DNA of 64,000 nucleotides from Collybiopsis luxurians FD-317 M1 (Eukaryota > Basidiomycota > Agaricomycetes > Agaricales > Omphalotaceae). The position numbers and the translations under genes are program-made. The DNA lies in assembly GCA_000827265.1 (NCBI GenBank), contig KN834774.1, positions 84,384 through 148,383 of the forward strand, read 5' to 3'. The notes under the pieces were generated by a model, which was not told the DNA's origin, did no database searches, and was given only the letters and a program-made list of their open reading frames with translations. Positions 23,341-34,740 of this stretch are shown one piece after another (the first letter of the stretch is position 1; the number at the start of each line of letters is the position of its first letter).

Positions 23341-23592
23341 TATAAAGGTTCCAGTTCCGAGTTTTCAACACTTGTTTGCTTGTATTTGCTTGCTTTATAT
23401 ATTTCGGGACCCAGGTCCATCAAATCGTACGGAACCACCATCCGAGGACAGTATCCTGATCGAAATCAGCGGTTTGTTCTTCAGCTTTGTGCTTTGTGTC
23501 CGGCTCTTGGAATATATAGAAATCTTATCAGAATACCAAAGACAAATAAACATGACGCGAAAAATTGAAACTGCAAAACTTTATGCAAACGG
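23341..23592. mobile_element. TIR element copy 3 (shorter, diverged)
   Basis: It follows copy 2 directly. Its left side keeps the GAGTTTTCAACACTTGTTTG subterminal pattern and its right end reads AAAACTTTATGCAAACGG. The interior differs from copies 1 and 2. Confidence 0.5.
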
Positions 23593-23748
23593 CCGTACGG
23601 ATGACTGTTCCTATGTATTCATAGCAATATTGATATTTTGCAGAATTGGCTAAACATGTTAATTCCTCAGTAAATAATCTACAGCTTTGAGGGAACTGGG
23701 GAACGATACTCCCTTAGGGTTCCCGGCATCTTTGGCCGCAGCTTATGA

Positions 23749-24190
23749 ATGACGGCTCATGGCTCTTCTGCCGTCACCACGGGATCAATCGTATGTATTG
23801 ATCCGATTATTTGGGACTATCAGGTGCATAAACCACGACTTGACTTGCTTGTTTGGATCTTGGTCACCAAGCTGGCCCCAGCCTACTACCGAAAACTCAA
23901 TTTAATGCTGAGGGATACAGGTCGATACTGAGAGCTTCCCTCCTGGCATAAAGCCTTCAAAATGGAGTGGAAAAAATGTGCAGAAACCCCAATTGCTTTA
24001 CCACTAAATCCCAAATACCGCCCTGATGTCACTCGCTGGGTCTTTACTTGCCCACACTTGGTGAAGAGTCGGTTTCTACTATGCAAGCACCTCGTTCAAG
24101 GTGTGGAGCCAGTCCCAATATTCTTCCTGCAAGTGAAGTGAAGCCGGACCGCGCCGGTCTGGTCACGTCCGAGAGGGTTGCTTAATTTTG
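23749..24190 (+). pseudogene. MULE-type transposase C-terminus with SWIM zinc finger
   Basis: The plus strand reads LDLLVWILVTKLAPAYYRKL, then a TGA at 23929-23931 in place of Arg, then LPSWHKAFKMEWKKC, LPLNPKYRPDVTRWVFTC and PHLVKSRFLLCKHLVQ. The Cys-x-His/Cys-Lys-His arrangement is the SWIM zinc finger found near the C-terminus of Mutator-like transposases, and this exact style is common in agaricomycete genomes. Another TGA follows FFLQVK. Only the last third of the protein is present; the catalytic DDE core would be upstream but is replaced by the TIR array. Confidence 0.65.
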
Positions 24191-25906
24191 GTGTGAAAGT
24201 GTGCGTGACAAGGGGCAATGGACATGGGTCGCCCAAGCATGAGTGGTAGTGTGACGGACCAAAATATCCTGGAACCGATGGGTGACATGGGACTTGCTCC
24301 TGGATTCGATGTCGCCCTTTTCAAGGTTATCTCCACTGTCTATCTAAGATCCGCACCCGATTCTTTTCATCGATCGCATTCAATCTGGTCTGGCCAAGGC
24401 CCAAGGTAACCTGTCGATTCCTCAGAACAGCATGTCGACCGTCAGGACCTCTATCTTCATTTATCCATGCTTCCATTCATCAATATTCCTTGACATTGAC
24501 ATTGACAAATGGTTGAACCCTAGAATGCCTCGTGTTCAAGAAATCGATGGAGCCTCGAAGCGATTTTCTAAGGTATTAAATGTCCCCTTTGCCTTATGTG
24601 TTTCGATCTTACTGTATGTTCCACTCATACAGATCAGGTTGAATGTGGAGCTCAAATGACCCGGTATTTGACTAACCTTAAGAAAAGGATATTCAAATGG
24701 ATGGATTCAATACCACGGTGGCCGTTTTAATTATCGCTGCTGCAGCGTGGTGTGATATTTGACCTTCATCGATGCAAAAGAACAATTGAGATGTAGAATT
24801 TCCACACGAGGAAGCAGGGCTGCTACTTTCCCATTTCTTACCGTTTCAAAATGGTACTATTCACCGATTCCTTACCGATTCACACTGCAACGTAAGGTGC
24901 TGCAAGCTGCCAAAAAATGAAAGGCATGATATGGTGAATGGAAGTCCCTTTCGAGTGCCCCTCAGAATGGCTTAGTACTGTCCTCAGACATCTATACCCA
25001 CCCAGCGTTACATTGCATACATTGTGTCCACTTGCGGTTCGAATTGAGAAGAAATCGCTGAATAGTAACGCCGTTCCCTTCTTCCAACGTTCTATGTGTC
25101 CAATTATGGATCTGCTTTGTATGCCCCTGATGGCTTAGCACTTTCCTCAGACATCTACACCCGCCCAATATTACTCTGTATACATCGCGTCAACTTGCAG
25201 TATGAGTTTAAAAAAGATCGGTGAATAGTAGCCCCGTCATCTTGCTTCAACATTCCATGTGTCCAACTATGGATCGATGTATGAAGAAATCGATAATCGT
25301 AGATAGACAGATAGGTCAATATTACGCAGCAGGGCCCGCATTAGGATAAACGGAAAAACGGAAAAGGGCGAGCTAGAATAAAATTACGTTGCCAAAAGTA
25401 AAAAGTTCCGGGGCATACGAGGCAAACTTCCATTCGTCACATCATGTCTTTCATTTGTTTGTAACCCAGCACATAAACTAAAAAGTACGCAGGACGGGAG
25501 GCAAACTTCCATTTATCATATCGTGTGATATCATGTCTTCCTTGCGGCATTGTAACTTGCAGCGTAGATCGATCAAGAACAGTAGAGTAGTAACCTTGTC
25601 ACTCGTTTCAAAGCCCGATGTGTTGAACTGTGACTAGATTTTCACATAAATTCTAATCAGATGGATGGATGGATAACATGCAGATTGAGCTACACGGTAC
25701 CTAAATCAGGAGCCACTCGTAAATGAAAGGGTTCTCGACAACTTATACCTAAGACCGTACAATTTCGGCTTTCATTTATTGCTTACCGAACAAGCCGCCC
25801 TTTGTTTCGTTCACTAACTTTGGCTTTACATTTCCTCTGTAGTTCTTTTCGATGTGCTTGCTTCCTGCTCGGCAATAGTATCTGGGTCGGCAGCTCTTGG
25901 AGGGCT
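24191..25906. other. CpG-normal non-coding sequence with a 165-bp tandem duplication
   Basis: No gene is supported. About 24958-25123 and 25124-25290 are two diverged tandem copies (both start CCCCT..ATGGCTTAG and contain TCAGACATCTA and ATGTGTCCAA). A second, shorter direct repeat with GAGGCAAACTTCCATT occurs near 25420 and 25500. Confidence 0.6.
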
Positions 25907-25914
25907 TATAAAAG
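25907..25914 (+). promoter_or_regulatory. TATA box of the 25996 gene
   Basis: TATAAAAG lies 82 bp upstream of the ATG at 25996, which leaves a normal 5' leader of roughly 50 nt. Confidence 0.65.
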
Positions 25915-25995
25915 ACCCCGGATTGCACCTGCCATAACTCCCAAGTCGCTCTCATCGCACTTTCCTGATCATACTAGCTCACCCTTACTTTCCAA

Positions 25996-26680
25996 ATGTC
26001 TCCACCTGCTGCCGGAAACTACTACATCAAAAATAAGGCGTCCGGGTACTATGTGACTTCGGATGGCAAAGACTCCTCCTCGACCGCTGTCCATACCACA
26101 AAACCTGATGGCAATCTTGATGACAAGTTTCTGAGTGATCCATTTCTCATGTACTACTTCTCTCCTTCTCCATCATCTGAGATGAATATAGGTCTTCAAC
26201 TTGAGGAAAGGAGATAGCGACCAGTATTTTATCTCCGCCAATTACTCTGGGGCCAATGTCGGAGCCCCTGCCAATGTGCGAAGTTTCATGCCATCAGGGA
26301 TGCACACTGGAAGAATAGAATCCTGAAATTCATTCTTTAGATCCAACCGGGTTCCACTGTCATCTGGACGACCAATGAGCAGGTATTCAGAATCCTGGAT
26401 GCTGGTCCTGGACTTTACAAGTACGATCCAGCTTTTGTTCAAATTATGATGTCACTAATCCCACCTTGCATTTTGACACTCCTAGCATCCGCTTGTTAGG
26501 AGAAAACCGTTTCTGGTATGATGATGTTGCGTCCATTCAACCCTTTCGCACGGTAAGTTGGAGATACTCTTCTATCTTCCAGTTTTCATCAGTTATGGCA
26601 TGTAGATCCTCCTCAATACCGGTAGGACTGGGGATGCCTGCAACTGGATGTTCCAAGCTGCGTGAACATCGCTCTGTATC
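25996..26680 (+). pseudogene. Small spliced protein of unknown family, probably decayed
   Basis: It starts MSPPAAGNYYIKNKASGYYV with a TATA box upstream. Candidate exons then read NLRKGDSDQYFISANYSG (about 26190-26280), PGSTVIWTTNEQVFRILDAG (about 26345-26410), SIRLLGENRFWYDDVASI (about 26485-26545) and LLNTGRTGDACNWMFQAA (about 26610-26665). The short repeated beta-strand-like blocks recall a beta-trefoil or other small lectin-like fold, but I cannot confirm a family. The first donor lacks a GT in the right phase and a frameshift is needed near 26430, so the gene is probably non-functional. It has no signal peptide. Confidence 0.4.
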
Positions 26681-26689
26681 TTGCTAAAC

Positions 26690-27734
26690 AAGGAAGGAAG
26701 AAAGGAAAAGGAAAAAACCAGTTTCTTGTATATCATTACCGCAAAATGTATGAACTGTGATATCAATTGTTGTGTTTATGTTGAGCCGCTTGACTCACGA
26801 GTGATAGACCTCTCATGCAAACAAGAAGCAGTCCTCAAAATCAATGAAGCTTGCTCTTGATTATTTAAATACCTGAGAACACTTGAGATCCGACCTTAAC
26901 TAAGTGTTACATCAGATGACCCTTGCCTCGACTTTTTGACATCTTGGACCCTTCCTAGTTGCCTGGGTACTCTATAGCTATACATACATTGATTACTGGG
27001 AAATCTACTTTGCTCCATGTTCCATTGGTGTAATGATACCACTTTCCATTTGATTCATAGGCTGCCATCATCCTGCTCAAGCCTCAGTGAGGCAGAGGAT
27101 TGACTTTAATAGTTGTTTGCCTCACATAAAAGCAATTCTGAGCAAGCCACCCAGACGAGGGCATCAGTGGAAATGGACGGGTATGAAAAAACCTAATCAT
27201 CAGCACACGTGCACAGAACTTGTAGCCGGGCATGATTAAGCATGAGGCTTTGTAAGTTGCGAAGAGCCTGGTAGTATTTACGAGGCTGGGCTGCTCATGC
27301 AGACTCACACACAACAATTGCCTCGTAAGAACTACGAGGCTGAGCTCACCACGGAGGCCCTCATAGAGATTCATAGCTTCTACGAGGCATCCTGAGTTCT
27401 GTAAATAGAAGCTACCAAAAAATCAAATTATTAGCATCACTTCACTGTTCAGAATCATTTGTTTTGGACAACAACAGTAGGCAATCAAGTTGAAACCAAG
27501 TCTCTTTGAAATTATATGACTCTGATAATGGCACAGGCCCTTTCAACTGTTTTACCACTGGCAACAAAGAGGTGCTCAAGGCCAATAGCATTAATGTCAT
27601 GTTGCACTACCATTACATTCAGAGCTCCAAATTACAGACACTGTATGGTTAACAGAATATGCTAGTAACATCAGGAAAAAGGCCTATAGCTTAGGCACAT
27701 ATGGGTTGTTATGGATTGTCTTCAGACAGTTTAA
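26690..27734. other. Non-coding sequence with clustered CGAGGC/GCCTCG words
   Basis: At about 27060-27390 the words CTACGAGGC, GCCTCGTA and GAGGC recur in both orientations roughly every 40-60 bp, suggesting a small repeat or inverted-repeat element. No gene is supported. Confidence 0.4.
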
Positions 27735-27860
27735 TGCTTCTCAGGAGTCCTGGGCTACATAGGCTGCCCAGAATGCCAAGGGGCACCCCTCAAATCCTGT
27801 GGAGCCTGAGAATCTCTGAGGATCCCTGGGAATCTTTCAGGTGTCCTGAGGCTTCAACAT
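27735..27860. repeat. CAGG/CCTGG-rich repeat island 3
   Basis: Words such as CCTGGGCTACA, GGATCCCTGGGA and GTGTCCTGAGG, of the same style as islands 1 and 2, followed by AT-rich sequence to 28340. Confidence 0.55.
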
Positions 27861-28344
27861 ATAAATGTGAAATAATAAAATATACTTTTATCTGTTCTTC
27901 TACTTACTCTACTCTATATATCTCACTCTTGTATTGCTTTTAATGTACTGTAGTATTGTATTTTATTATATAGCTGTAATGGTATATTGTCACCTATTAC
28001 TTCAGTTTTACTAGTCAGTTATCATACATCAAGTACAGTTTATTATACTAATGTAAGCTGTATTGACTTAGAATACTTGAGTACAGTATATTTGTGTAGT
28101 ACAAAGCCTATACACATGTATACAATAGGTTATAATAATATTATGCATGTTTTGACCATGGGAGATTTTTTGATTGTAGACAGTTCACAGTGAGCTCATC
28201 ATGTGATTTATGGAAAAGGTGAGAATCTCTGCATAATCCTCACCAAACAAATGTTCTGGTTGTGCATTTATACAAGCAGAATGCCTAACTATATATTTGC
28301 AATGTAATTTTGTTTGATTTGTAACATTTAGAATATTTCTGCTC

Positions 28345-28520
28345 TTGGAATCCTCAGGGAGCCCTAGCGAGCCTAGGAATTGGCCCAAACCCTGGTAAGC
28401 CTAAGCAAACTAAGCAACTTATGGTGCCTGAAAGTGCCTGAGGGTCCCCAGGATTTGGCCAATTCCTTGGGTGTCCTCAGACTTCCTGTATTTGCCTGGG
28501 AAAAAGGTGTTTTTTTCTGA
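28345..28520. repeat. CAGG/CCTGG-rich repeat island 4
   Basis: It shares phrases with island 1: AGCCTAGGAATTGGCCCAAA here against CAGCCCAGGAATTTTGCCAA there, which supports a common origin rather than chance composition. Confidence 0.6.
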
Positions 28521-28809
28521 TGCTCCTGGACTCCCAGATAGTGTCCTGTGTAAATTCAAAATTTTACTCTGGAACTGGTGAATGAAACTCAGTTTATCTA
28601 TTCTCTGCAGAGCTCATGCTCCTTTTCAGACATAGGGGAAGTGTCAGTTGAGTTTGAGTCATGAGGGGAGAATGAGCCATTAAAAAGTCTTATATTACTT
28701 CACAATCATATCTTCATAAATTGCAAATTATATTAAGATTGTTTGGCTGTAAATTGTGTTGTCTGAGTCAAAAAATCCAGCAGTTTCAGTTTGACATCTT
28801 CCCACATTC

Positions 28810-29045
28810 ACACTAAGGCTCTATAAATTGTCCCGGGGCTGCTCCACAGTACTCCAGAGTATTCCTCATGGGCTCCTCAGGGTTCCTCAGAAAGCCAGGT
28901 ATTTCTGCCAATTCCCTGGATCCCCTGACTGCCAAAGCCTCCTGGGATGCCTCAGGCTCCACAGAATTTGGCTATATTTCTAGGTCGACTCAGGTTCATC
29001 TTGTTTGGCCTGGTCTACCTGGTCTACCTGGTGTAAGGTGGTTTT
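28810..29045. repeat. CAGG/CCTGG-rich repeat island 5
   Basis: Another island (CTCCACAGTACTCCAGAG, GGGCTCCTCAGGGTTCCTC). It ends about 300 bp before the stop codon of the NLR gene, so repeat sequence occupies the place where its C-terminal repeat domain would be expected. Confidence 0.55.
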
Positions 29046-29368
29046 CCTGATGAATGGAGTTCTGAGGTCTGTGGAAACTGCAATTTCAGATTATGTAGCC
29101 ATCAAGACTGCATCCAGTAATATGTTTATATCAATTACAACTCCAAATGCTTTGGCATGCATAATTTATTAAGTTTACAGGTGAAAATACAGACCTTGTT
29201 GATTTAAAGTAGGTGACTAAAGATAGTTGAATGGGCTACCAAAAATAGTGACTTGCACCTGCTGCACAGAAAGAGTAGGAGTAATGACAATTACTTATAT
29301 AAAGCCAAAAAACATCATTCAATAGACGGTAATTCCCCCACTTGAACTTACTGAGGATGATAAGTCCT

Positions 29369-31819
29369 TCATTTCATACTGGATTTGTAGCCCTTCTGTA
29401 AAGATTCTTCCTTCAATCCCGATGAGGCGTATATGGTGTCACCAGGTATCTTGCGCTGAGGTCTTTTTGGCTGGATAGATTGATCGTTGTCCAATAATTT
29501 CAATGAAGCGCCCTCGACAGTCTGTCCAAGTTGGGTGGCTCTGCATAGACTGTCACAAGCTTCAACCAACCATCGGAATGATCCCTGAGATCTTTTAACT
29601 AATTGGATATAAAGCTGTTGATGCTGCTTTCCATTAAGCCCTGCAGCAGATAGCTTCAACTGCGCAAGTTGCAAAAGATCATTATTGGTGTCTTCCTGAT
29701 CAAAATCCTCCATCTGTTGGATATGCACTGCTGTCGACCCATGAAAGTATTTTAGCATTTCAGAATCTGGTCGAGTGGTAAGTAGAACCCGAAAGTTAAA
29801 TGGGAGGATGTTGGACTGCTTTCCCAAGACAGTAAAGAATTGATGTAGCTTCGATGAATCGGGACAGCCGTCTAATGCATCTAAGACAATTACAATTGGC
29901 CCTGAGATGGCCAACTTTTGAATTGGAGCTATAATCAAGCTTTTTAACTGATCCGTAGGGTCCAGTGACTGCCGGAGAGCTCTATTCGACTTTATGATCT
30001 CCCAAAGTGCATGCTGAAATTGAGGATCAAGGTCGGCTAAGTCTCGAGCAATGGTTGGGAGCAACAGAACCGGTAGGCGAGTCTTAATGAGAGGCTCATC
30101 AGGTAGATCGGCAAAGATCGAGGAACCCAGCCGCTGTAGATTAAAGTAATGGCTGGCAACCGAGTGCGCAATGGCAGACTTGCCAGTTCCAGGTCCACCC
30201 TTGAGAATGAAGACACCTCCTTCCCCGGAATGTGTCCTATCAATCCAACTGATAATGCTGTTCAGAACATTTTTGCGTGTCCCTGCTAGACAGCATTCAC
30301 TACTTTGAAAACGGGCTCCTTTTGCATATGGAAGATCACTAAGGTCAATCTTGGTTTCTGTGAGCATAAATCATTAGCTGAGAGGCATAGACACGTCAAT
30401 TGTCTTACCAAGCCTCTCTATAATCTCTAAAGTACGTAGGACCGCAATTTCGGTGTGAATAGCGCTACGCGCCAATAATGCAGCCTTGAGTTCACTGAAC
30501 TTCTGCCCATATGTGACTATGGCTGCATCGGTAGGCAAGAGAGCATGCTTCATAGCGCGGAACACTGCAACATTTAGTATATTAACTGCATGGACCTTTA
30601 AGCCTGGGTTGTCTGAGACTTACAAAAAGGATCGGCACAATAGGCGGAAATAAAGTATCCACAATCAACTGTTTGCTGGGATATGCGATTCATGACCTCC
30701 TTGTGTGATTCTATCCGACGAAGCGGTTCGGCTTCTTTAACAAAAGCATAGATATCATCCATTGTTTCCACTAAACTGATGATGTTGATGTCTCGCTGTA
30801 CTTGATTTTGTATGGCCTACCAAAAGGTTTACTGAGCACACTTACTATGAACGAAGCAGACAGAGCATTACTACCTGATACGCTAGAGAGATGACACTGT
30901 ATGCCGCCTGTGCATATGGGTGAACCTGGTGGTGTAAATTTATTTGCGTACTCAGTAACAAAGAATCATCATCCTATCACATGGGACTCACCTCCGCAAT
31001 GGTGGCTGTCAGCTGGGCGAATATGCTTAGCTTCTCAAGCAATGGTTCCCAGGCCTCCAAACGAGTGGGAGAGATATTACCCTCTGCAAACTGAATAGAA
31101 CTACCCAGCTTGCTTTTATCCATGTGTTGCAGTCGAACAGAGCTAATCTTTGCCCTTTGAACCAAAGCAGCCATAGCAATGGAATCCGGATTAAGTTCAA
31201 CGTCAACTTTATACTCAATCCTGAGCCCCGATGGTGTACTAGAATGAATTAAAGGTTCAAGAATAACTGCAAAAAATGTAAGCCCAGTCAGTGTGCAATA
31301 AAGTAGTCGATTTGTAGTTACGCCTTGGTCCTTGAAACGACTTTGTCAATACAGCCTCAAGTTCCACTTCATGTTTTCCGATAAGCTCATCGACGTGGAC
31401 CATTCGCTTTCTGAAGATGGTCATTGACAATTTGGACGAGGCATAAACGTCACTAGATCGATGGTAAGGACGATTCATATCATTTAGAGTTCCACTTACA
31501 ATATAAATCGCTCATCCCATTCCGATCCTACTGTATGGGGAATGCTCGTTTGTGATAAACCGTCGAAACTGACAGCGGCATAACATTTTTTGTTTTTGAC
31601 CTTGGTTTGAATTCGGCTCGAGGCAGAGGATTCCCAGGAAATCCGAGTAACTTGTTCCTGAGTTAGGAGCCGAATACCAGTGCTAATCGAGGCTGTTTAA
31701 CTAACTGGTGATATGCACTTGGCCCATCAACATCTTGCGTTCAGACGGTGCGGTTCTGTGACTGGAATTGAAGACCAAGCATGGATCCAATTGCCAGAGA
31801 GTACTCACTGGGACAACAT
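29369..31819 (-). CDS. C2-NACHT NLR-like (STAND) NTPase, eight exons, no repeat domain
   Basis: Minus strand. Exons that stay in frame: 31819-31809, 31682-31500, 31452-31322, 31266-30992, 30925-30875, 30816-30624, 30564-30409, 30357-29369; they sum to 1989 nt, 662 residues. Residues about 35-115 look like a C2-type beta domain (YAAVSFDGLSQ, SEWDERFIFDVYASSKLSMT, DELIGKHEVEL). A helical region follows, then the linker DLPYAKGARF common in agaricomycete NLRs. The NACHT core has a P-loop GGPGTGKSA, Walker B IVIVLDALDGC and LLTTRPDSE. Such STAND proteins act in fungal non-self recognition and programmed death; here that is inference. Usual C-terminal WD40, ankyrin or TPR repeats are absent. The TGA stop is followed 17 bp later by a consensus donor GTAAGT, so the end may be truncated. 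Confidence 0.85.
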
Positions 31820-32851
31820 CGCGTACTCAGAGGTGCTGACGGAAGGGAAAGAAGAACAGTGAATAACAGGGTGCATGCAAGCGTGTTATAAGCTCATGTT
31901 GGATTGACACATGTGTTCACCACATGGGTGATGGCGGATGGTTGATTTGATATAATTACCTCCTGATTATCATGGATGAGATCCCGATTAGAACTGAGTG
32001 TTAACAGAGTTTTTTGTTAGATTTAAACTCGTCCTTACGAAAGTAAAGTAGCGGCAAAATAGTCCCGATCACTGTGACATGATGCCCCTCTCGGGTTCGT
32101 ACTCTCAATTTTCAAGACCTCCCTTTGTGGCATCTCATGAGAAAATGAAAACAGCGAGCATGAAGCTCAAAACACTCAGGCGTTATGGGCCGGGAACTAT
32201 CCCACGGCTACCTTAACTTTAAGTTATTTTCGTTACTTAAGTAACTTAAGGTAAGGTAGACGACATCCAAATCTTACTACGCCTACGTGATGTAGCCCAA
32301 ATCGGGACGTCAACGACAAAAAAACTGATTATCTTGGACTATAGAAACTTTCCAGCGAATCCGTAGTAACTATAAGTTCCAATCCTGGTCCAGAAGGTCG
32401 ATCAAGTTCGCGAAGTTTAAATCGATCAAGTTAATTTTGCAGGAACTGATTTGAGCGAATTTAGCTGAAGACATCTGGAATTCACTGTTTTGCAATATCC
32501 CGGCATTGACAGGTCACTCAATCGATTACCAAGATTCTTCAAATTTTTCAATTTTCCTCATCTTCGCGACCTTGCAAATATTGGAATTAGTTGGGACCAA
32601 CCAGAATTTTCACCACCTCCGAATCCCAGTATCATTGGCCTCTTTCTTCGCAGGCCAGGAGGTATTAACGAAGTATGGCGTAATGAAAAACACCGATAAG
32701 CAGAGCAAATGAAGGATTGTAGCATTATGGGGTCTACATAGCAAATCAAGCATCAGAATCTTCACTGAAAGCTGCAGTCACAATTTCGAGCACCTCGTTG
32801 TCCAGCTCTGAATCTTTTCCTTGTTGTTCATGCTGAGATTTAGAATGAAGA
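31820..32851. other. CpG-normal intergenic sequence with palindromes
   Basis: Contains the upstream region of the NLR gene. Near 32208-32262 there is an imperfect hairpin rich in TAAGTTA/TTACTTAAGTAA. No gene is supported. Confidence 0.5.
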
Positions 32852-33300
32852 TGTTGTATCGGGAGTTCCCACTGACGCGTAGACGCGTCAGTATCACATG
32901 CTCGTTACTGGTGTCCTGAGGTTTAGGGCCTCACAGAAGTATAGTGTTGCTTCCGTGCGGGTATCTTTACGTAGTCGTTTCATATCTCCTTTATCTATTT
33001 TCCGTACAGCGTTCGTTATATACTTATTCCGGTTCTCTTCCATATTTATATTTATACGAGTATCGATACAACCCTCAGAACTTCTCTTCCGTTCTGAGGG
33101 TACGTGCTATATTCCTTATCTGTTTCTTATCTTATACTTATCTACCTATAGTTACGAGTGTACTCACTTAGAGCTATAGGTTATTAACGAGAACTTCTCT
33201 TCCGTTCTGAGGTTACGAGTGTACTCACTTAGAGCTATAGATTTATCAGATTCGCAGTCAGAATCTGCGTTCATTCTAGACTGACACATTGCTACTGTAA
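32852..33300 (+). mobile_element. Ty1/copia leader or LTR
   Basis: Sequence just upstream of a copia gag. It holds a perfect 22-nt palindrome, ACTGACGCGTAGACGCGTCAGT (two arms of ten around AG), near 32869-32890. Two phrases are each present twice about 110 bp apart: GAACTTCTCTTCCGTTCTGA (near 33078 and 33190) and GAGTGTACTCACTTAGAGCT (near 33153 and 33215), a partial tandem duplication. I could not define the LTR ends or a Met-tRNA primer site; TGTTG at 32852 is only a candidate start. Confidence 0.4.
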
Positions 33301-33308
33301 CCTCGATC

Positions 33309-34282
33309 ATGTCCTCCAACTCCAACACTCTTCCTAATCTTCTTGTATTTCCCGAAGACCGTCAATTAGTCGGTCTGAGCAACTGGGCCGTATATCGAGA
33401 CCACCTGAAAAGTGTAGCTCGATCTACCGGTCTCGGAGGTTACCTCGATGGTACCATTACGGCTCCCACACCCCCTGCTGCACCTGCCCCTAACGTTGCT
33501 CCTGTTGGGCCCGTTGTGACTCCTATAAACTCGCGTTCTCCTTCTGCAACTTCGCGATGGCCGTTTGGCTGGGATCATTTATCAGAGTATAAAGAATCCC
33601 AGGTCTATTGGCGTTACTCAGGACATATTTTCGAACGAAATGTGGACTAGGCTCACTCGGGAGTACGATACCACCTCTGCCGCCGCACAATCCCTTGCTA
33701 AGGAACGTATTCAGCAGTATAGATACACCCCCGGTACACCTTTCGAAGAGTACTTCAAACAGCTGGAGGCTCTTCGCAAAGCCGCCAGCGATGTTGGTTG
33801 TACCGTGACCGATGAAGACCTTCATTCCCGCTTCCTTCCCTCTCTCTCTACAGAGTACCTGTGGATCCTGCAAACTCATGGAGCTTGAACATATACAGAC
33901 CTCAAGCATGCTCTACTTGAATATGACATGATGGTCGAGTCGGCAAGTTCCACCACAGGTAATTCAAAAGCTCCCAATGCCCTAGCTGTTGGTGGAAGAT
34001 CAAACTCGAACATTATCTGTGATAACCGCAAGCGTCCGGGGCACGTGAAGAAGAACTGTTGGGCTCGTGGGAGAGGGAGTGAAGGCAAAGCTCCTCATTG
34101 ATATAACGCTCCGAAAGGGATGGAACCCATTAAATATACGTCTAATCTGGCTTGAGTCATTGAGATCACTAGTCCTGGTTCAGCATTTTGTGTCAGAGGT
34201 GGAAGCTCAAGTAGGAGGGTGGTATTCATCCCCATCGCTCCTATATTTCTCGAGTTCCGACTCTTTTTGCTTTTCCTGATCA
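33309..34282 (+). pseudogene. Ty1/copia gag polyprotein fragment
   Basis: It starts MSSNSNTLPNLLVFPEDR at 33309, followed by SNWAVYRDHLKSVARSTGL and GYLDGTITAPT, the standard opening of basidiomycete copia Gag. After a frameshift near 33560 it continues NEMWTRLTREYDTTSAAA, RYTPGTPFEEYFKQL and LWILQTHGA, then a TGA at 33886-33888 in place of Arg. The nucleocapsid knuckle reads CDNRKRPGHVKKNC, with the second Cys changed to Arg (TGC to CGC). A further TGA comes after GKAPH and coding sense ends about 34282, before protease and integrase. CpG is largely retained, so this copy sits in the less mutated island. No second LTR is visible. Confidence 0.85.
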
Positions 34283-34654
34283 TGTGTAAGTAAGGGCTTC
34301 GGGATTATTCTATTTGGCAACCCTGTTGGAGGCCGGTTATGCCGGATACTACCCCTAAATTACACATCGCTTAGACTCAAATTCAAAAATAAAATATGAG
34401 AAGCCCTGTTAATCAGGGTCAGCTTAATTTTGCATTACTGTAAAATATCTGATTATCCAGTTAATCCAGCTTTTCTCTAATGAGTCTATGCTGCATTTAT
34501 TTGGTGAAATTAATACTGCACATTACTTGTTTAACTGAGTTTATCTTTGATATTATGTATCCTGACTATCAGACTGATTGTAATGACCTCTGTTATACTG
34601 GGTTGATCTTTGGCTGAGCAACAGTGTTGCCGCAGTTCAGTTTGGTCCACGAAC

Positions 34655-34740
34655 CTGCTATTTTTGCTGAACCTTGAACCTGAACCTCAGGTTCAGTTCA
34701 GGTTCAGAGGTGCACTGGGTTCGAACCGGGTTCAACCACT
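34655..34740. repeat. GGTTCA/TGAACC hairpin repeat
   Basis: Runs of TGAACC (three within CTTGAACCTGAACC and its start) are followed by runs of GGTTCA, giving a hairpin with AACCTCAGGTT at its tip. A second inverted pair, GGGTTCGAACC, follows. Confidence 0.6.

Noticed and set aside
34710..34740. tRNA-like T-arm (GGTTCGAACC)
   Set aside because: The flanking stem does not pair properly, and no D-arm, anticodon arm or acceptor stem can be folded around it. It belongs to a GGTTCA inverted-repeat cluster.
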